64,000 nt of DNA. Source: Kocuria sp. Lineage in GTDB: Bacteria; Actinomycetota; Actinomycetes; Actinomycetales; Micrococcaceae. The notes under the pieces are model-generated. The model saw only the letters and a program-made list of their open reading frames with translations, was not told the origin of the DNA and ran no database searches. Location of the stretch: contig JAUNHG010000001.1 of the NCBI GenBank assembly GCA_030524035.1, forward strand, positions 589,250-653,249. Direction: 5' to 3'. The translations under genes and the position numbers were made by a program. Shown piece after piece: positions 17,569 to 25,186 of the stretch (its first letter is position 1; every line of letters starts with the position of its first letter).

Positions 17569-20171
17569 CAAGTGGAGGATCGGCGGCGCAGTGGGTCCGA
17601 GCCGCGTTGCAGGTGAATCCCTTCGACTATAAAGGGCGCAACGCCCCTAGTAAATCCTTCGATGACGAGACTGCCTACAACTCCGCGCTGTTGGATGCGT
17701 GCGAAAAACTGGGCATCAGCATAATCGCAGTGACCGATCACTGGCGAGTTGACTCTGCGTCGGGGCTGATCAAGGCATCTGAATCCCGCGGTATCGTCGC
17801 GCTTCCTGGATTCGAAGCGAACTCCTCAGAGGGCATCCACATCTTGGTGCTCTTTGAGGCAGGGACGCCGATCGATACGATCACTGCGGCGATCGGTCGG
17901 TGTGGTGCCACCCCCGGGTGTGACAACGGTACGGTTGGTAGTTCATACGAAAAGATTATGGAGCTGATGACCGAAGAGGGAGCTCTCCCAATCCCTGCCC
18001 ACGTGAACGTGAAGCCGGCCGGTTTACTGATGACACGCTCGGGCCAGCCGCTGGCGAAGATGGTCCAGCACAAGGATCTTCATGCCATCGGAGTATCGCC
18101 CGACATCGATCCAGCGAGGGATCAGGAGTCAGTCGTCGGAGGGACTGGCAACTTTGCGCGTACGCATCCTTTGGCGGTGATCCACGCCGACGACGTCATG
18201 GGGCCGCTTCAGATGAGTAAACCCGGTGCAAGTACATGGTTCAAAGTCAGTGAGCCCTCGCTTGAAAGCTTGAAACTTGCGGTGAGGACGCCAGAGACAA
18301 GGGTCTCCCTCGAAGATCCACGGTCAAGGCCACGGCCTTGCATTAGGGGTGTGTCTTGGGTTGGGGGATACTTCGATGGCGTCACCATTCCGATTTCCTC
18401 CGATCTGACAGCGCTTATCGGTGGTAGGGGAGCTGGGAAGTCAACGGTGATCGAGAGCATCCGGTACGCACTCGACTCCCGGACCATTTCGACCCAGATG
18501 AAAAAAGATCACGAAGCAATCGTTGATCAGGTGTTGAAGACAGGGACGATCGTGCGCGTTGAGGTCGAAAGTGTCTCGCCGATTGTCCAGAGCTATATAA
18601 TCCAACGAGAGGTGCCAAATCCCCCCGTTGTGCTGGATTCTGCGGGCGAGCAGACCAACCTCACTCCTGCGGACGCAATCGGTGCAGTGGAAGTGTTTGG
18701 CCAGCATGAGCTGGCGGAGCTTTCCGGTGACTCAGGTAGCATCGCCGAACTCATCCGGCGCTTTGATGGCTCCGCCAGCGAAGATCCTGTTTTGGTGGAC
18801 GTCCGCGAGCGGCTGCACGCGAATCGAGAAGCTCTCAAGAGAGCCGAGAAAGCCAAGACCAAACTTGAACAGGAGCAAGCGCAGGCTGACCGCCTTGAGG
18901 AGCGGCTCGATCAGTATAGGGATACCGACGTGCCCGGCAAACTTAGCGGGCATGACCGGATTTCTCTGGATGAAGCTGTATTCACAGAAGGGACTTCGCG
19001 GATAGAAGCGACTAAAACCGCCCTGGACCATTACCGAAAGTCGGAATCGCTGACGAATCTCGATGTGGTGATCGACAACATTGACGGCGCGCCGCAGATG
19101 AAGAAACTGTCTCGCGTGAAGACTGCGCTGGAAAATCTCAGTCAAGTGCTCGACGAACTTGGCGACCAGGCCGCCACCGCGATCGCGGCAGCGCAGGCTG
19201 AGATCCAGGCCGCCCACGCTGATTGGGAGGACGCCACAAGAGTTGAGAGGGAGAACTTCGGAGAGGTGCTCCGTTCGCTCGCTGAGGCGGATCTCAACCC
19301 CACGTCGTACATCGAGGCGAAGGCAAAGTTGGTGTCGCTGAAAGCCAAGAGGCCTCGCTTGGATGCAAAAGTAAAGGAGATCAATGAGCTGCTCAAATCG
19401 CGCAGCGACCTGCTCGATGAACTCCGTGGCTACGAGACGGAGGAGATCAAGCGTCTGAAGAAGGCGGTCAAAGCAGCGAACAAAGCCACGGGTGGAGTTG
19501 TGGTGGTCAAGCCTTTGCCGAATGAGGACCGTTCCCACGTCGTTGACCTGATCAAAGCTAAGGTTGCCGGTCACAAGAATAATATTGTCACGGCCGTCCA
19601 GGATCCTGAATTCTCTCCACAAGCACTCGCCGAGGCGATAAGGGGCGGCACCGTAGAACTCGAAAAGTTGGGGATTCGAGGGGCGCAAGCGTCGAGCCTG
19701 ATCGCGGCTGGAGAGGACTTGGCGCGTGAGCTTGAAGAGCTAACGGTAGGCCTCGGAGTTGAGGTGCTACTCAAGGTTGACGGACAGAGGCTGCGGAGCC
19801 TCGACCAGCTCTCAAAGGGGCAGCGAGCCACCGCTTTACTTCTCCTTCTTCTTAGCGCTTCCAACGCGCCTCTGATTATTGACCAGCCAGAGGACGACCT
19901 TGATAACAATTTCATCTATAGGGGAGTGGTCCGGCACCTGCGCGAACTGAAGGGTAAGCGGCAGATCATCGCGAGTACTCATAATGCAAACGTGCCCGTG
20001 CTTGGCGACGCAGAGCTCATCGTGGTCCTCGAAAGTGATGGGAACCACGGAAAGCCGTCTGATTCGGGTGTCGGCTCTCTTGATGGCCGAGCCATCCGCT
20101 CTCTAGTGGAAAACATCCTCGAGGGCGGGCCAGCAGCATTCAACGCCCGCCATCACCTGTATGGGTTCTGA
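17565..20171 (+). CDS. PHP-domain plus SMC-like AAA ATPase (TrlF-like)
   Basis: The 868-residue protein begins with a PHP-type metal-dependent phosphoesterase region (about 1-190). It keeps IIAVTDH, the Glu in LPGFEANSSEGIH and PAHVN, but the first His-x-His motif is replaced by L-Q-V-N, so metal binding may be impaired. An SMC/RecN-like ATPase follows: Walker A GGRGAGKST near residue 286, long coiled coils (about 415-470 and 540-650), signature LSKGQRA near 749, Walker B APLIIDQPEDDLDN near 768 and ASTHNANV near 803. The architecture matches PHP-ATPase proteins annotated as TrlF-like; a defence role is inferred from its neighbours. GTG 17565 overlaps the ychF stop, with GGAGG about 6 nt before it. 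Confidence 0.8.
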   Translation: MTSGGSAAQWVRAALQVNPFDYKGRNAPSKSFDDETAYNSALLDACEKLGISIIAVTDHWRVDSASGLIKASESRGIVALPGFEANSSEGIHILVLFEAGTPIDTITAAIGRCGATPGCDNGTVGSSYEKIMELMTEEGALPIPAHVNVKPAGLLMTRSGQPLAKMVQHKDLHAIGVSPDIDPARDQESVVGGTGNFARTHPLAVIHADDVMGPLQMSKPGASTWFKVSEPSLESLKLAVRTPETRVSLEDPRSRPRPCIRGVSWVGGYFDGVTIPISSDLTALIGGRGAGKSTVIESIRYALDSRTISTQMKKDHEAIVDQVLKTGTIVRVEVESVSPIVQSYIIQREVPNPPVVLDSAGEQTNLTPADAIGAVEVFGQHELAELSGDSGSIAELIRRFDGSASEDPVLVDVRERLHANREALKRAEKAKTKLEQEQAQADRLEERLDQYRDTDVPGKLSGHDRISLDEAVFTEGTSRIEATKTALDHYRKSESLTNLDVVIDNIDGAPQMKKLSRVKTALENLSQVLDELGDQAATAIAAAQAEIQAAHADWEDATRVERENFGEVLRSLAEADLNPTSYIEAKAKLVSLKAKRPRLDAKVKEINELLKSRSDLLDELRGYETEEIKRLKKAVKAANKATGGVVVVKPLPNEDRSHVVDLIKAKVAGHKNNIVTAVQDPEFSPQALAEAIRGGTVELEKLGIRGAQASSLIAAGEDLARELEELTVGLGVEVLLKVDGQRLRSLDQLSKGQRATALLLLLLSASNAPLIIDQPEDDLDNNFIYRGVVRHLRELKGKRQIIASTHNANVPVLGDAELIVVLESDGNHGKPSDSGVGSLDGRAIRSLVENILEGGPAAFNARHHLYGF

Positions 20172-20371
20172 CATACGAAGTCCTCAAGCCTTGTGCTGCG
20201 TTGCAGCGCGGCAAGTTGCAACCTGCAAGTGCTGCTCGCCAAGACTGCGCGGGATGATCGGGTCCATTACGTTGGCGCTGACTTCAGCGTGGGTGGCAAG
20301 CATGCTCGGTGCAACACGGTGGAGTTCCGCTTTTCGACCTGACATATGGCGGCGGAACATGAGAGAACACA
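20172..20371. other. Non-coding gap after the PHP-ATPase gene
   Basis: About 200 bp between the ATPase stop and the ApeA-like remnant. No convincing ORF, tRNA or strong terminator is visible. It may be degraded coding sequence or contain the promoter of the remnant. Confidence 0.4.
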
Positions 20372-20660
20372 ATGACCAATGATCCCCTGAACCTTGATGA
20401 AGCCGGCGAGTGGACCGGTACGTGGTGGTTGTCGGACGACCCTAAGGAGAAGATCCCCGGCACCTTGCGGTATGGCGGGGAGGGCAATCTCTCGCTCTCG
20501 CTGGACGGTGCATTCGAGGGCGCTAGGACAAAGGTACGTCATTCATGGTGGAGTCGAGCAACGTGAGGTCACGCTCCTAGGCTGCGTTACTACCAGCAGC
20601 AAGTGGTACCGAGCCGTGCAGAGTCCCGGCATGCAGACCGTAATGGCGGAGACAATGTGA
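20372..20660 (+). pseudogene. ApeA-like N-terminal remnant, frameshifted and truncated
   Basis: From ATG 20372 the reading frame gives TGTWWLSDDPKEKIPGTLRY and LSLSLDGAFEG. This resembles the start of ApeA-type HEPN anti-phage proteins (WWLPxxPxxxxxGTLxF, then LxLxGxF). After about 20530 the frame is lost, but the +1 frame continues with YVIHGGVEQREVTLLGCVTTSS, matching the next ApeA N-terminal-domain element (IxGxxxxxxVTLxxC). That frame stops at 20660. The rest of the N-terminal domain and the HEPN domain are absent. Assignment rests on motif memory; a profile search against ApeA_NTD1 would settle it. Confidence 0.5.
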
Positions 20661-20708
20661 ATCGAGTGCAGATCCTCGATTCATGCGAGTGAAGAGTCCG
20701 AGCCGTGG

Positions 20709-20737
20709 TTGACCCACGCCGGTGGAAGCCGTACTGT
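20709..20737 (+). promoter_or_regulatory. Sigma-70-like promoter for the Abi gene
   Basis: TTGACC (20709-20714) and TACTGT (20732-20737) are separated by 17 bp. The likely start near 20744 leaves a leader of about 75-80 nt before the Abi start. The leader carries an inverted repeat CGCGGG (20774-20779) / CCCGCG (20795-20800). Confidence 0.45.
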
Positions 20738-20823
20738 TGAAGCAACACGGCAGGCTCGCTTCTCTAGATGGGACGCGGGCCTGTTCTCTTTTTACCCGCG
20801 GATGCCAGAAGGGTGCATATGTG

Positions 20824-22352
20824 ATGCCGCCGAGCAGCAGCTACGCGAAGCCGTTCCTCACTGTCCCTGAGCAGATCCGTCAGTTGCGCGAGCGGGGTAT
20901 GGACTGCGGTGATGACGCCTACGCGACTGGCGTCCTGGAACGCTACGGCTACTACCGACTGTCGGGCTACTGGCACTCCTACCGCGACCGTCCTGCCCGT
21001 CCCGAGTGCCGGTTCGACAATGAAGGCCGAGAGATCCGCCTGGACACGTTTGTGCCTGGGACCCGTCTCGCGCGCGTGGTTTCCTGTACGAATTCGATCA
21101 CGAGCTCCGCGTGCGCATCAGCGACATCCTCAGCACTATCGAGACGACTTTCCGCTTCTTCATAGGCCACCGGCTTGGCAGGGTCAACGCGTTTGCGCAC
21201 TGGTGTCCCCAGGCGCTCAGCGCAACCAGGGAGAAAGACCCCAGTGCGTTGCCCGAGCTGACCGCAGCTCACTGCAAGTGGCTCAAGGGCTACGAGCGGC
21301 AAGAGAAACGCGCCAAGGATGACTTCGTCGGGCATTTCCGTCGGCGGTACGGTACCAACCTGCCCATCTGGGTGGCAACAGAAGTGATGACCTTTGGCCT
21401 GCTGAGCAGCCTCTACGCCCTGATGCCGCAGTCTGACCAGGAAATCCTTGCGGCTCGGCTGCAGGTCCTCACTGCTGACGGCCACGGGGACCGCGGTGCC
21501 CTCGGCAACTGGTTGAACAACCTCAGGAACGTGCGGAACATCTGCGCGCACCACGGCCGACTGTGGAACCGCGCATTCGACGTGACCATCGAGGTGCCGG
21601 GGTGGGCTCGAAAAGACGCTGACGACCTGCTCGCGCCGCTCGTGGACGGCGGGACGAGCAACAGGCTCTACGGGGTGCTGCTTGTCATGCGCCACCTCTT
21701 GCTGAGCATCGACCCGGAGAAGGGGGACGTCGTGGACCTGGCCGACTTCATCGAAGACCAGTCCCGCGCCGTCGGCTTCGGCATGGCGCAGCTCGGATTC
21801 CCGGACGACTGGCGGAACAGTCCGATTTGGGGCCGGGCCTTCGCGCTCGACCGGTCGCCGATGGCGGCCGCGAGCCTGCTCGACCGGGCCGAGTGTATGA
21901 CCGCCGCCGAGACCCGTGCGTCGCTGACGGAAGCTGAAGTGATCGAATCAGAACGGACTCGGACCCCGGCTCAGGCCGCGCGAGCGAAGAAGGCAGCCCA
22001 GCGCAGCCTGCTGCGGACCTACCTCAAGCACGACGTCGTGATCGAGGTCGAGCTCGGAGAGACGAAGTTCTACCCGGCCTTCCAGTTCCGCGACGGGAAG
22101 ATCGTCGACGCGCTTGCCGAGATCAACCAAGCACTCGCCCGATCCTGCGGAGGCTCAGATCCGACCGACGTCGCCAGGGCGCTCCTGGACTGGTGGCAGA
22201 CGCCGCACCCAAGACTGGCAGAGGACGTTGCGGTCTCGGCTTTATCACCGCTCGACCTGCTGAATAAGGTTTCTGAAAGGGACTTTCTTTCTAGGATTTG
22301 TGCGAGTGGTGTGTTGGATGACTTCGTTGTGCCGAACCCCGATTTTGCGTGA
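20824..22352 (+). pseudogene. Abi_2 (AbiD/F-type HEPN) gene with one frameshift and extra C-terminal domain
   Basis: The N-terminal frame from ATG 20824 (AGAAGG at 20807) gives KPFLTVPEQIRQLRERG, YGYYRLSGYW and FVPGTRLARVV. The family continues in the -1 frame with FLYEFDHELRVRI, so one base, most simply a T in the TTT near 21079, is missing. The second frame runs to 22352 and includes RNVRNICAHHGRLWNR, whose R-x4-H is the HEPN RNase-type motif. Usual AbiD/F proteins are about 300 residues; this one would be near 510. Its last 130 residues contain KFYPAFQFRDGKIVDALAEI, LLDWWQTPHPRL and SPLDLL, resembling the Xre/MbcA/ParS toxin-binding (DUF2384-like) fold. The break may be a true mutation or a sequencing error. 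Confidence 0.75.
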
Positions 22353-22376
22353 CCCCAGCCGCCCCGGCGCGCTGGG

Positions 22377-22415
22377 CGCTGAGTGCTGCGGCTCGTGCCG
22401 CTGCAGCACTCAGCG
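22377..22415. terminator. Hairpin between convergent genes
   Basis: The left arm CGCTGAGTGCTGCGGC (22377-22392) pairs with 22397-22415 around a TCGT loop, with a two-base bulge. It lies between the end of the Abi gene and the end of the minus-strand reductase gene. There is no clear U-tract in either direction. Confidence 0.6.
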
Positions 22416-22441
22416 CGGCGTCAACATTTGATGGACTGGAT

Positions 22442-23059
22442 TCAGCCTCGTGCTGCTGTTTCGTCTGTGGAAGCCACGGTGAAACGCCGCTGTTGGTGGG
22501 CAGGATTTTCGATCTCGTCGACCAGTGCTACGGCAAAGTCCTGAGTGGAGACGAAATTCCCGGCAGGATGATCATGATTGGTGGTATAGCTGCCGGTGCG
22601 GGCCCCCGGTGCGATCTCCGGTGAAGGGGCAATCAGCGTCCAGTCCAAACCGGTGGAAGCCGCGTAATCGGTGTACACCTGGGTGAAAGCCTTAGCCTCT
22701 GGAAGATACTCCGCCGGAAACTCAGGAGAATCCAGCAGTAACCCTTCGCCGACTTGTAATCCACCGGCTCCGCCGACCACCAGAATGCGTCCCGTGGGGT
22801 GCGCTGCAATGATCTGTTCATGCGCGGTCACGATGGCTTCGTAGTCATCACGCCCAGCAACGGAAATCACGGTGGCGTCGCTGCCGTTCACGACGCTTGT
22901 GACCGCTTCAGCGTCGTGAAGGCTCAACGGTTGTGCCGTCAGCCCTTGCGGAGCGTTGCCGCTGCGGGTGTAGGCGTGGACGTCGTGACCACGTTCCGCA
23001 GCTTCCGCCGCAACCTGGGACCCAACCATGCCTGCTGCGCCGATCACTGAGATTTTCAT
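22442..23059 (-). CDS. NAD(P)H-binding atypical SDR (YwnB-like) reductase
   Basis: The 205-residue protein starts with the Rossmann motif MKISVIGAAGMVGSQVAAEAAERGHDV and contains ILVVGGAGGLQVGEG and LDWTLIAPSPEIAPGARTGSY, as in YwnB-type NmrA-like/SDR proteins. The substrate is unknown; such proteins are often quinone- or redox-related. ATG 23059 is preferred to the adjacent ATG 23062, since it places GGAGG at normal spacing. It is divergent from the HxlR regulator, which probably controls it. Confidence 0.85.
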   Translation of the reverse strand: MKISVIGAAGMVGSQVAAEAAERGHDVHAYTRSGNAPQGLTAQPLSLHDAEAVTSVVNGSDATVISVAGRDDYEAIVTAHEQIIAAHPTGRILVVGGAGGLQVGEGLLLDSPEFPAEYLPEAKAFTQVYTDYAASTGLDWTLIAPSPEIAPGARTGSYTTNHDHPAGNFVSTQDFAVALVDEIENPAHQQRRFTVASTDETAARG

Positions 23060-23099
23060 CATGTCCTCCTCTAAGGAATTGGTGTTCAAACGCGTCAAT

Positions 23100-23123
23100 G
23101 GTATTAATTAGTAACCAAATACC
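23100..23123. promoter_or_regulatory. Likely HxlR operator in divergent region
   Basis: GGTATT (23100-23105) and AATACC (23118-23123) form a 6-12-6 inverted repeat in the short region between the reductase and HxlR genes. HxlR regulators usually bind such sites next to their own gene. Confidence 0.5.
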
Positions 23124-23150
23124 TCAAGGTAACTATAAGGAGTGTGTCGT

Positions 23151-23561
23151 ATGACATCTCGCGTTGCCCCCGAACCCCACGGGGACATCAAGCTGCCCGC
23201 TGACGTCCTGAACCAGAACTGTCCGTCCAGGACTGTGCTGCGACACCTGACGGACCGGTGGACCCCCATGATCGTGAGTGTTTTGGCTGATGGTCAGTCG
23301 GCCAGGTTCACCCACATACGCCGTGTTATTCAGGGTGTTTCCCCGAAGGTTTTGACGGAAACGCTGCGGTCGATGGAACGCGATGGGTTGGTGGAGCGTC
23401 AGGTCACTCCCAGTGTTCCGCCCCGTGTGGATTACCGGTTGACCGAGCTGGGTCAGTCGACAGTCGAGCCGCTGACTGCCCTTCGGCTATGGGCTGAAAC
23501 CCACGTGGATGTGGTGGAAGCCAACCGCAGGCGGTATGACTTGGATAGGCTCGAACCATGA
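23151..23561 (+). CDS. HxlR-family transcriptional regulator
   Basis: The 136-residue winged-helix protein has the HxlR pattern: an N-terminal Cys in QNCPSR, LRHLTDRWTPMIVSVLADG, RFTHIRRVIQGVSPKVLTETLRSMERDGLVER and PRVDYRLTELGQS. The single Cys before the HTH matches redox or electrophile sensing in related YodB/HypR proteins. ATG 23151 is preceded by AAGGAG (23138-23143). Its last bases overlap the ferritin start as ATGA. Confidence 0.9.
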   Translation: MTSRVAPEPHGDIKLPADVLNQNCPSRTVLRHLTDRWTPMIVSVLADGQSARFTHIRRVIQGVSPKVLTETLRSMERDGLVERQVTPSVPPRVDYRLTELGQSTVEPLTALRLWAETHVDVVEANRRRYDLDRLEP

Positions 23562-24076
23562 AGTTGACACCTGAACTCGAAAGCAAATTCAACGACCAGA
23601 TCGCTATGGAATTCGGTGCCGCACTGGTGTACCGGCAGCTGGCGATTGAGGCTGATGTGCAGGATTTGGTGGGCATGGCGGCGTGGCTGCGTCATCAGGC
23701 GGATGAAGAAATTGTGCACGCCAACAAGTTCATTGATCACGTCACGGACCGTGGTGGGCACCCCAAGATCACTCAGATTTCCGCTCCGGAAGTTCCCGCA
23801 AACCCCTCGGCAGTGCAAATTTTCCAGGCCGCGTTGGCGCATGAAGAAAAGGTCTCGGAATCTATCCGCAATCTATACCGGGCTTGCGATGCCGCTGGGG
23901 ACCTGGATGCCCGCCCTCTGCTGAATTGGTTCCTAGACGAGCAGATTGAAGAAGAAGCCACAGTGGGCGAAATTGTTGGCCGCCTGCAGCGCGTTGGCGA
24001 CGATGGTGCGGGTCTGTTGCGCCTTGATGCAGACTTAGGAGCTCGCCCGGTGGAAACCACCGAAAACGACGACTGA
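23558..24076 (+). CDS. ftn: Non-haem ferritin
   Basis: The 172-residue four-helix ferritin carries the ferroxidase ligands in FNDQIAMEFGAALVYRQLA, HQADEEIVHANKF and FLDEQIEEEATVGEIV. It oxidises and stores iron in a 24-mer. The start overlaps the HxlR stop codon, so translation is probably coupled, an unusual pairing of an HxlR regulator with iron storage. The C-terminal 25 residues are an acidic tail. Confidence 0.93.
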   Translation: MKLTPELESKFNDQIAMEFGAALVYRQLAIEADVQDLVGMAAWLRHQADEEIVHANKFIDHVTDRGGHPKITQISAPEVPANPSAVQIFQAALAHEEKVSESIRNLYRACDAAGDLDARPLLNWFLDEQIEEEATVGEIVGRLQRVGDDGAGLLRLDADLGARPVETTENDD

Positions 24077-24200
24077 TCCGCCGGATTTTCGTGATGCGTC
24101 AATAACTCTGAGGTTTTTCCCAGGATGCCCCACCGTCGGCTGGTCTCCGTGACGAAAACTGCTTGATGACATGCACTAAGAATCCTTGCTGAGTTGTCAG

Positions 24201-24238
24201 GTAACAGTCAGATAACGAATGAGTCACGGTTCGATAAC
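24201..24238. promoter_or_regulatory. Phased TAAC repeats upstream of the CAP-domain gene
   Basis: GTAAC at 24201, ATAAC at 24212 and ATAAC at 24234 are same-strand repeats spaced 11 and 22 bp apart, so they fall on one face of the helix. They lie about 125-160 bp before the exoprotein gene. The pattern resembles direct-repeat sites of OmpR-type regulators such as MtrA. The rest of the 285-bp gap (24077-24361) shows no gene. Confidence 0.4.
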
Positions 24239-24361
24239 GGTTGGCGGTGTGGCGGGAGCTTGATTCGCAGTGGGAAAGGTCCGTAACTTCTTGGTCGGCT
24301 CGTCACCTCGTCGAGTTTGGTCGGCACGATCGACCACAGTGAACATCGCGAAGGATCCGCC

Positions 24362-25060
24362 ATGAAGAAGACTTTGGTTACCACCGCTGCTGTTCTGGCT
24401 TTGGCTGGGACAGCAGCTGCTCCCGCCGCAGCGGGCGGCTGCCTTGGGGGAGGCGAGCAGGCATCGTCAACTTCAACGCGGCTTGCTGTGGCTACCAGCC
24501 AGGAAAGCACTGCGCAGTCTGCCGCTCCCGCGCAGAACTTCCAGTCCGTGGGTACCCCACAAATTTCCGCCCAGACGGTGAGTGAAGCCGCCGCTCCGAT
24601 TGGTTACGTCGCTCCGCAGTCCACCCCTGCCTCAGTTGGGCAGTCCGCATCCACTGAATCATCCTCTTTCTCTGATCAAGTGGCGCAGGAAATGCTGGCC
24701 ATGATCAACCAGGATCGGGCTAACGCCGGGTTGCAGCCACTGAGCGCCAACGATGACCTGACCGGCATTGCGGCAGGATGGTCACAGCAGATGGCAGGCA
24801 GCAACTCCGCAAGCCACAGCCCCACATTCATTGACCAAACCCTGGCAACTGGCTCCACAAATATGGCCGAGAATGTGGCTTACGACGTCACTTCTGGAAA
24901 GTCAGCCCAGGAAACCGCACAGTACTTCTATAACTTCTGGATGAATAGCCCCGGGCATTACGCCAACATCATGAACCCCGAGCTCAACGCCATCGGGTTC
25001 AGCCTGGCGGAGTCTTCTAACGGCTACGTGTACGCCACCCAGAACTTCGGGACGTACTGA
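24362..25060 (+). CDS. Secreted CAP/SCP-domain protein
   Basis: The 232-residue protein has a Sec signal peptide (MKKTLVTTAAVLALAGTAAA, cleavage after APAAA) and a Ser/Gln/Ala-rich linker (about 30-105). The C-terminal CAP domain (about 108-232) contains MLAMINQDRANAGLQPLSAN, the His in SASHSPTF, NMAENVAY, and FWMNSPGHYANIMNPELNAIGF. Bacterial CAP proteins of the YkwD type are secreted and of unclear activity. A 17-bp perfect hairpin follows the gene, so it is likely monocistronic. Confidence 0.9.
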   Translation: MKKTLVTTAAVLALAGTAAAPAAAGGCLGGGEQASSTSTRLAVATSQESTAQSAAPAQNFQSVGTPQISAQTVSEAAAPIGYVAPQSTPASVGQSASTESSSFSDQVAQEMLAMINQDRANAGLQPLSANDDLTGIAAGWSQQMAGSNSASHSPTFIDQTLATGSTNMAENVAYDVTSGKSAQETAQYFYNFWMNSPGHYANIMNPELNAIGFSLAESSNGYVYATQNFGTY

Positions 25061-25075
25061 TACCTGGCCATTGCG

Positions 25076-25113
25076 AGCAGGGGGTGGGAGGCATGCGCCT
25101 CCCACCCCCTGCT
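25076..25113 (+). terminator. Strong hairpin terminator after CAP gene
   Basis: A perfect 17-bp stem (25076-25092 with 25097-25113) around an ATGC loop begins 15 bp after the stop codon. A run of T's is lacking, as is common for actinobacterial terminators. Confidence 0.85.
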
Positions 25114-25150
25114 GCTTCGTGTGTGCCCATCACGGAGATAGTACATAAGA

Positions 25151-25168
25151 TTGAGAATCATTATCAAA
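25151..25168. promoter_or_regulatory. Zur/Fur-type operator before the AztD-like gene
   Basis: TTGAGAATCATTATCAAA (25151-25168) is a near-perfect inverted repeat with the AAT-x-ATT centre of Fur-superfamily boxes. It ends 7 bp before a likely -10 box TACGGT (25175-25180), so bound repressor would cover the promoter. The zinc-related gene downstream favours Zur over Fur. Confidence 0.65.
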
Positions 25169-25186
25169 AATAGTTACGGTGTGACT

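Noticed and set aside
18732-19688. Long open frame on the minus strand inside the PHP-ATPase gene
   Set aside because: It lies wholly antisense to a protein with clear ATPase motifs and shows no recognisable family or ribosome site.
16405-20350. The 11-mer TGACATATGGC occurs at 16405 and 20340, as if flanking ychF and the ATPase
   Set aside because: An 11-bp match is expected many times by chance in 64 kb; no inverted or extended homology surrounds it.
21060-21100. Programmed -1 frameshift in the Abi gene
   Set aside because: The site GTGGTTTCCTG does not match an X-XXY-YYZ slippery heptamer, so simple base loss or sequencing error is more likely.
24077-24361. c-di-AMP (ydaO) riboswitch before the CAP-domain gene
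   Set aside because: The conserved riboswitch core sequences were not found; only short TAAC repeats stand out.
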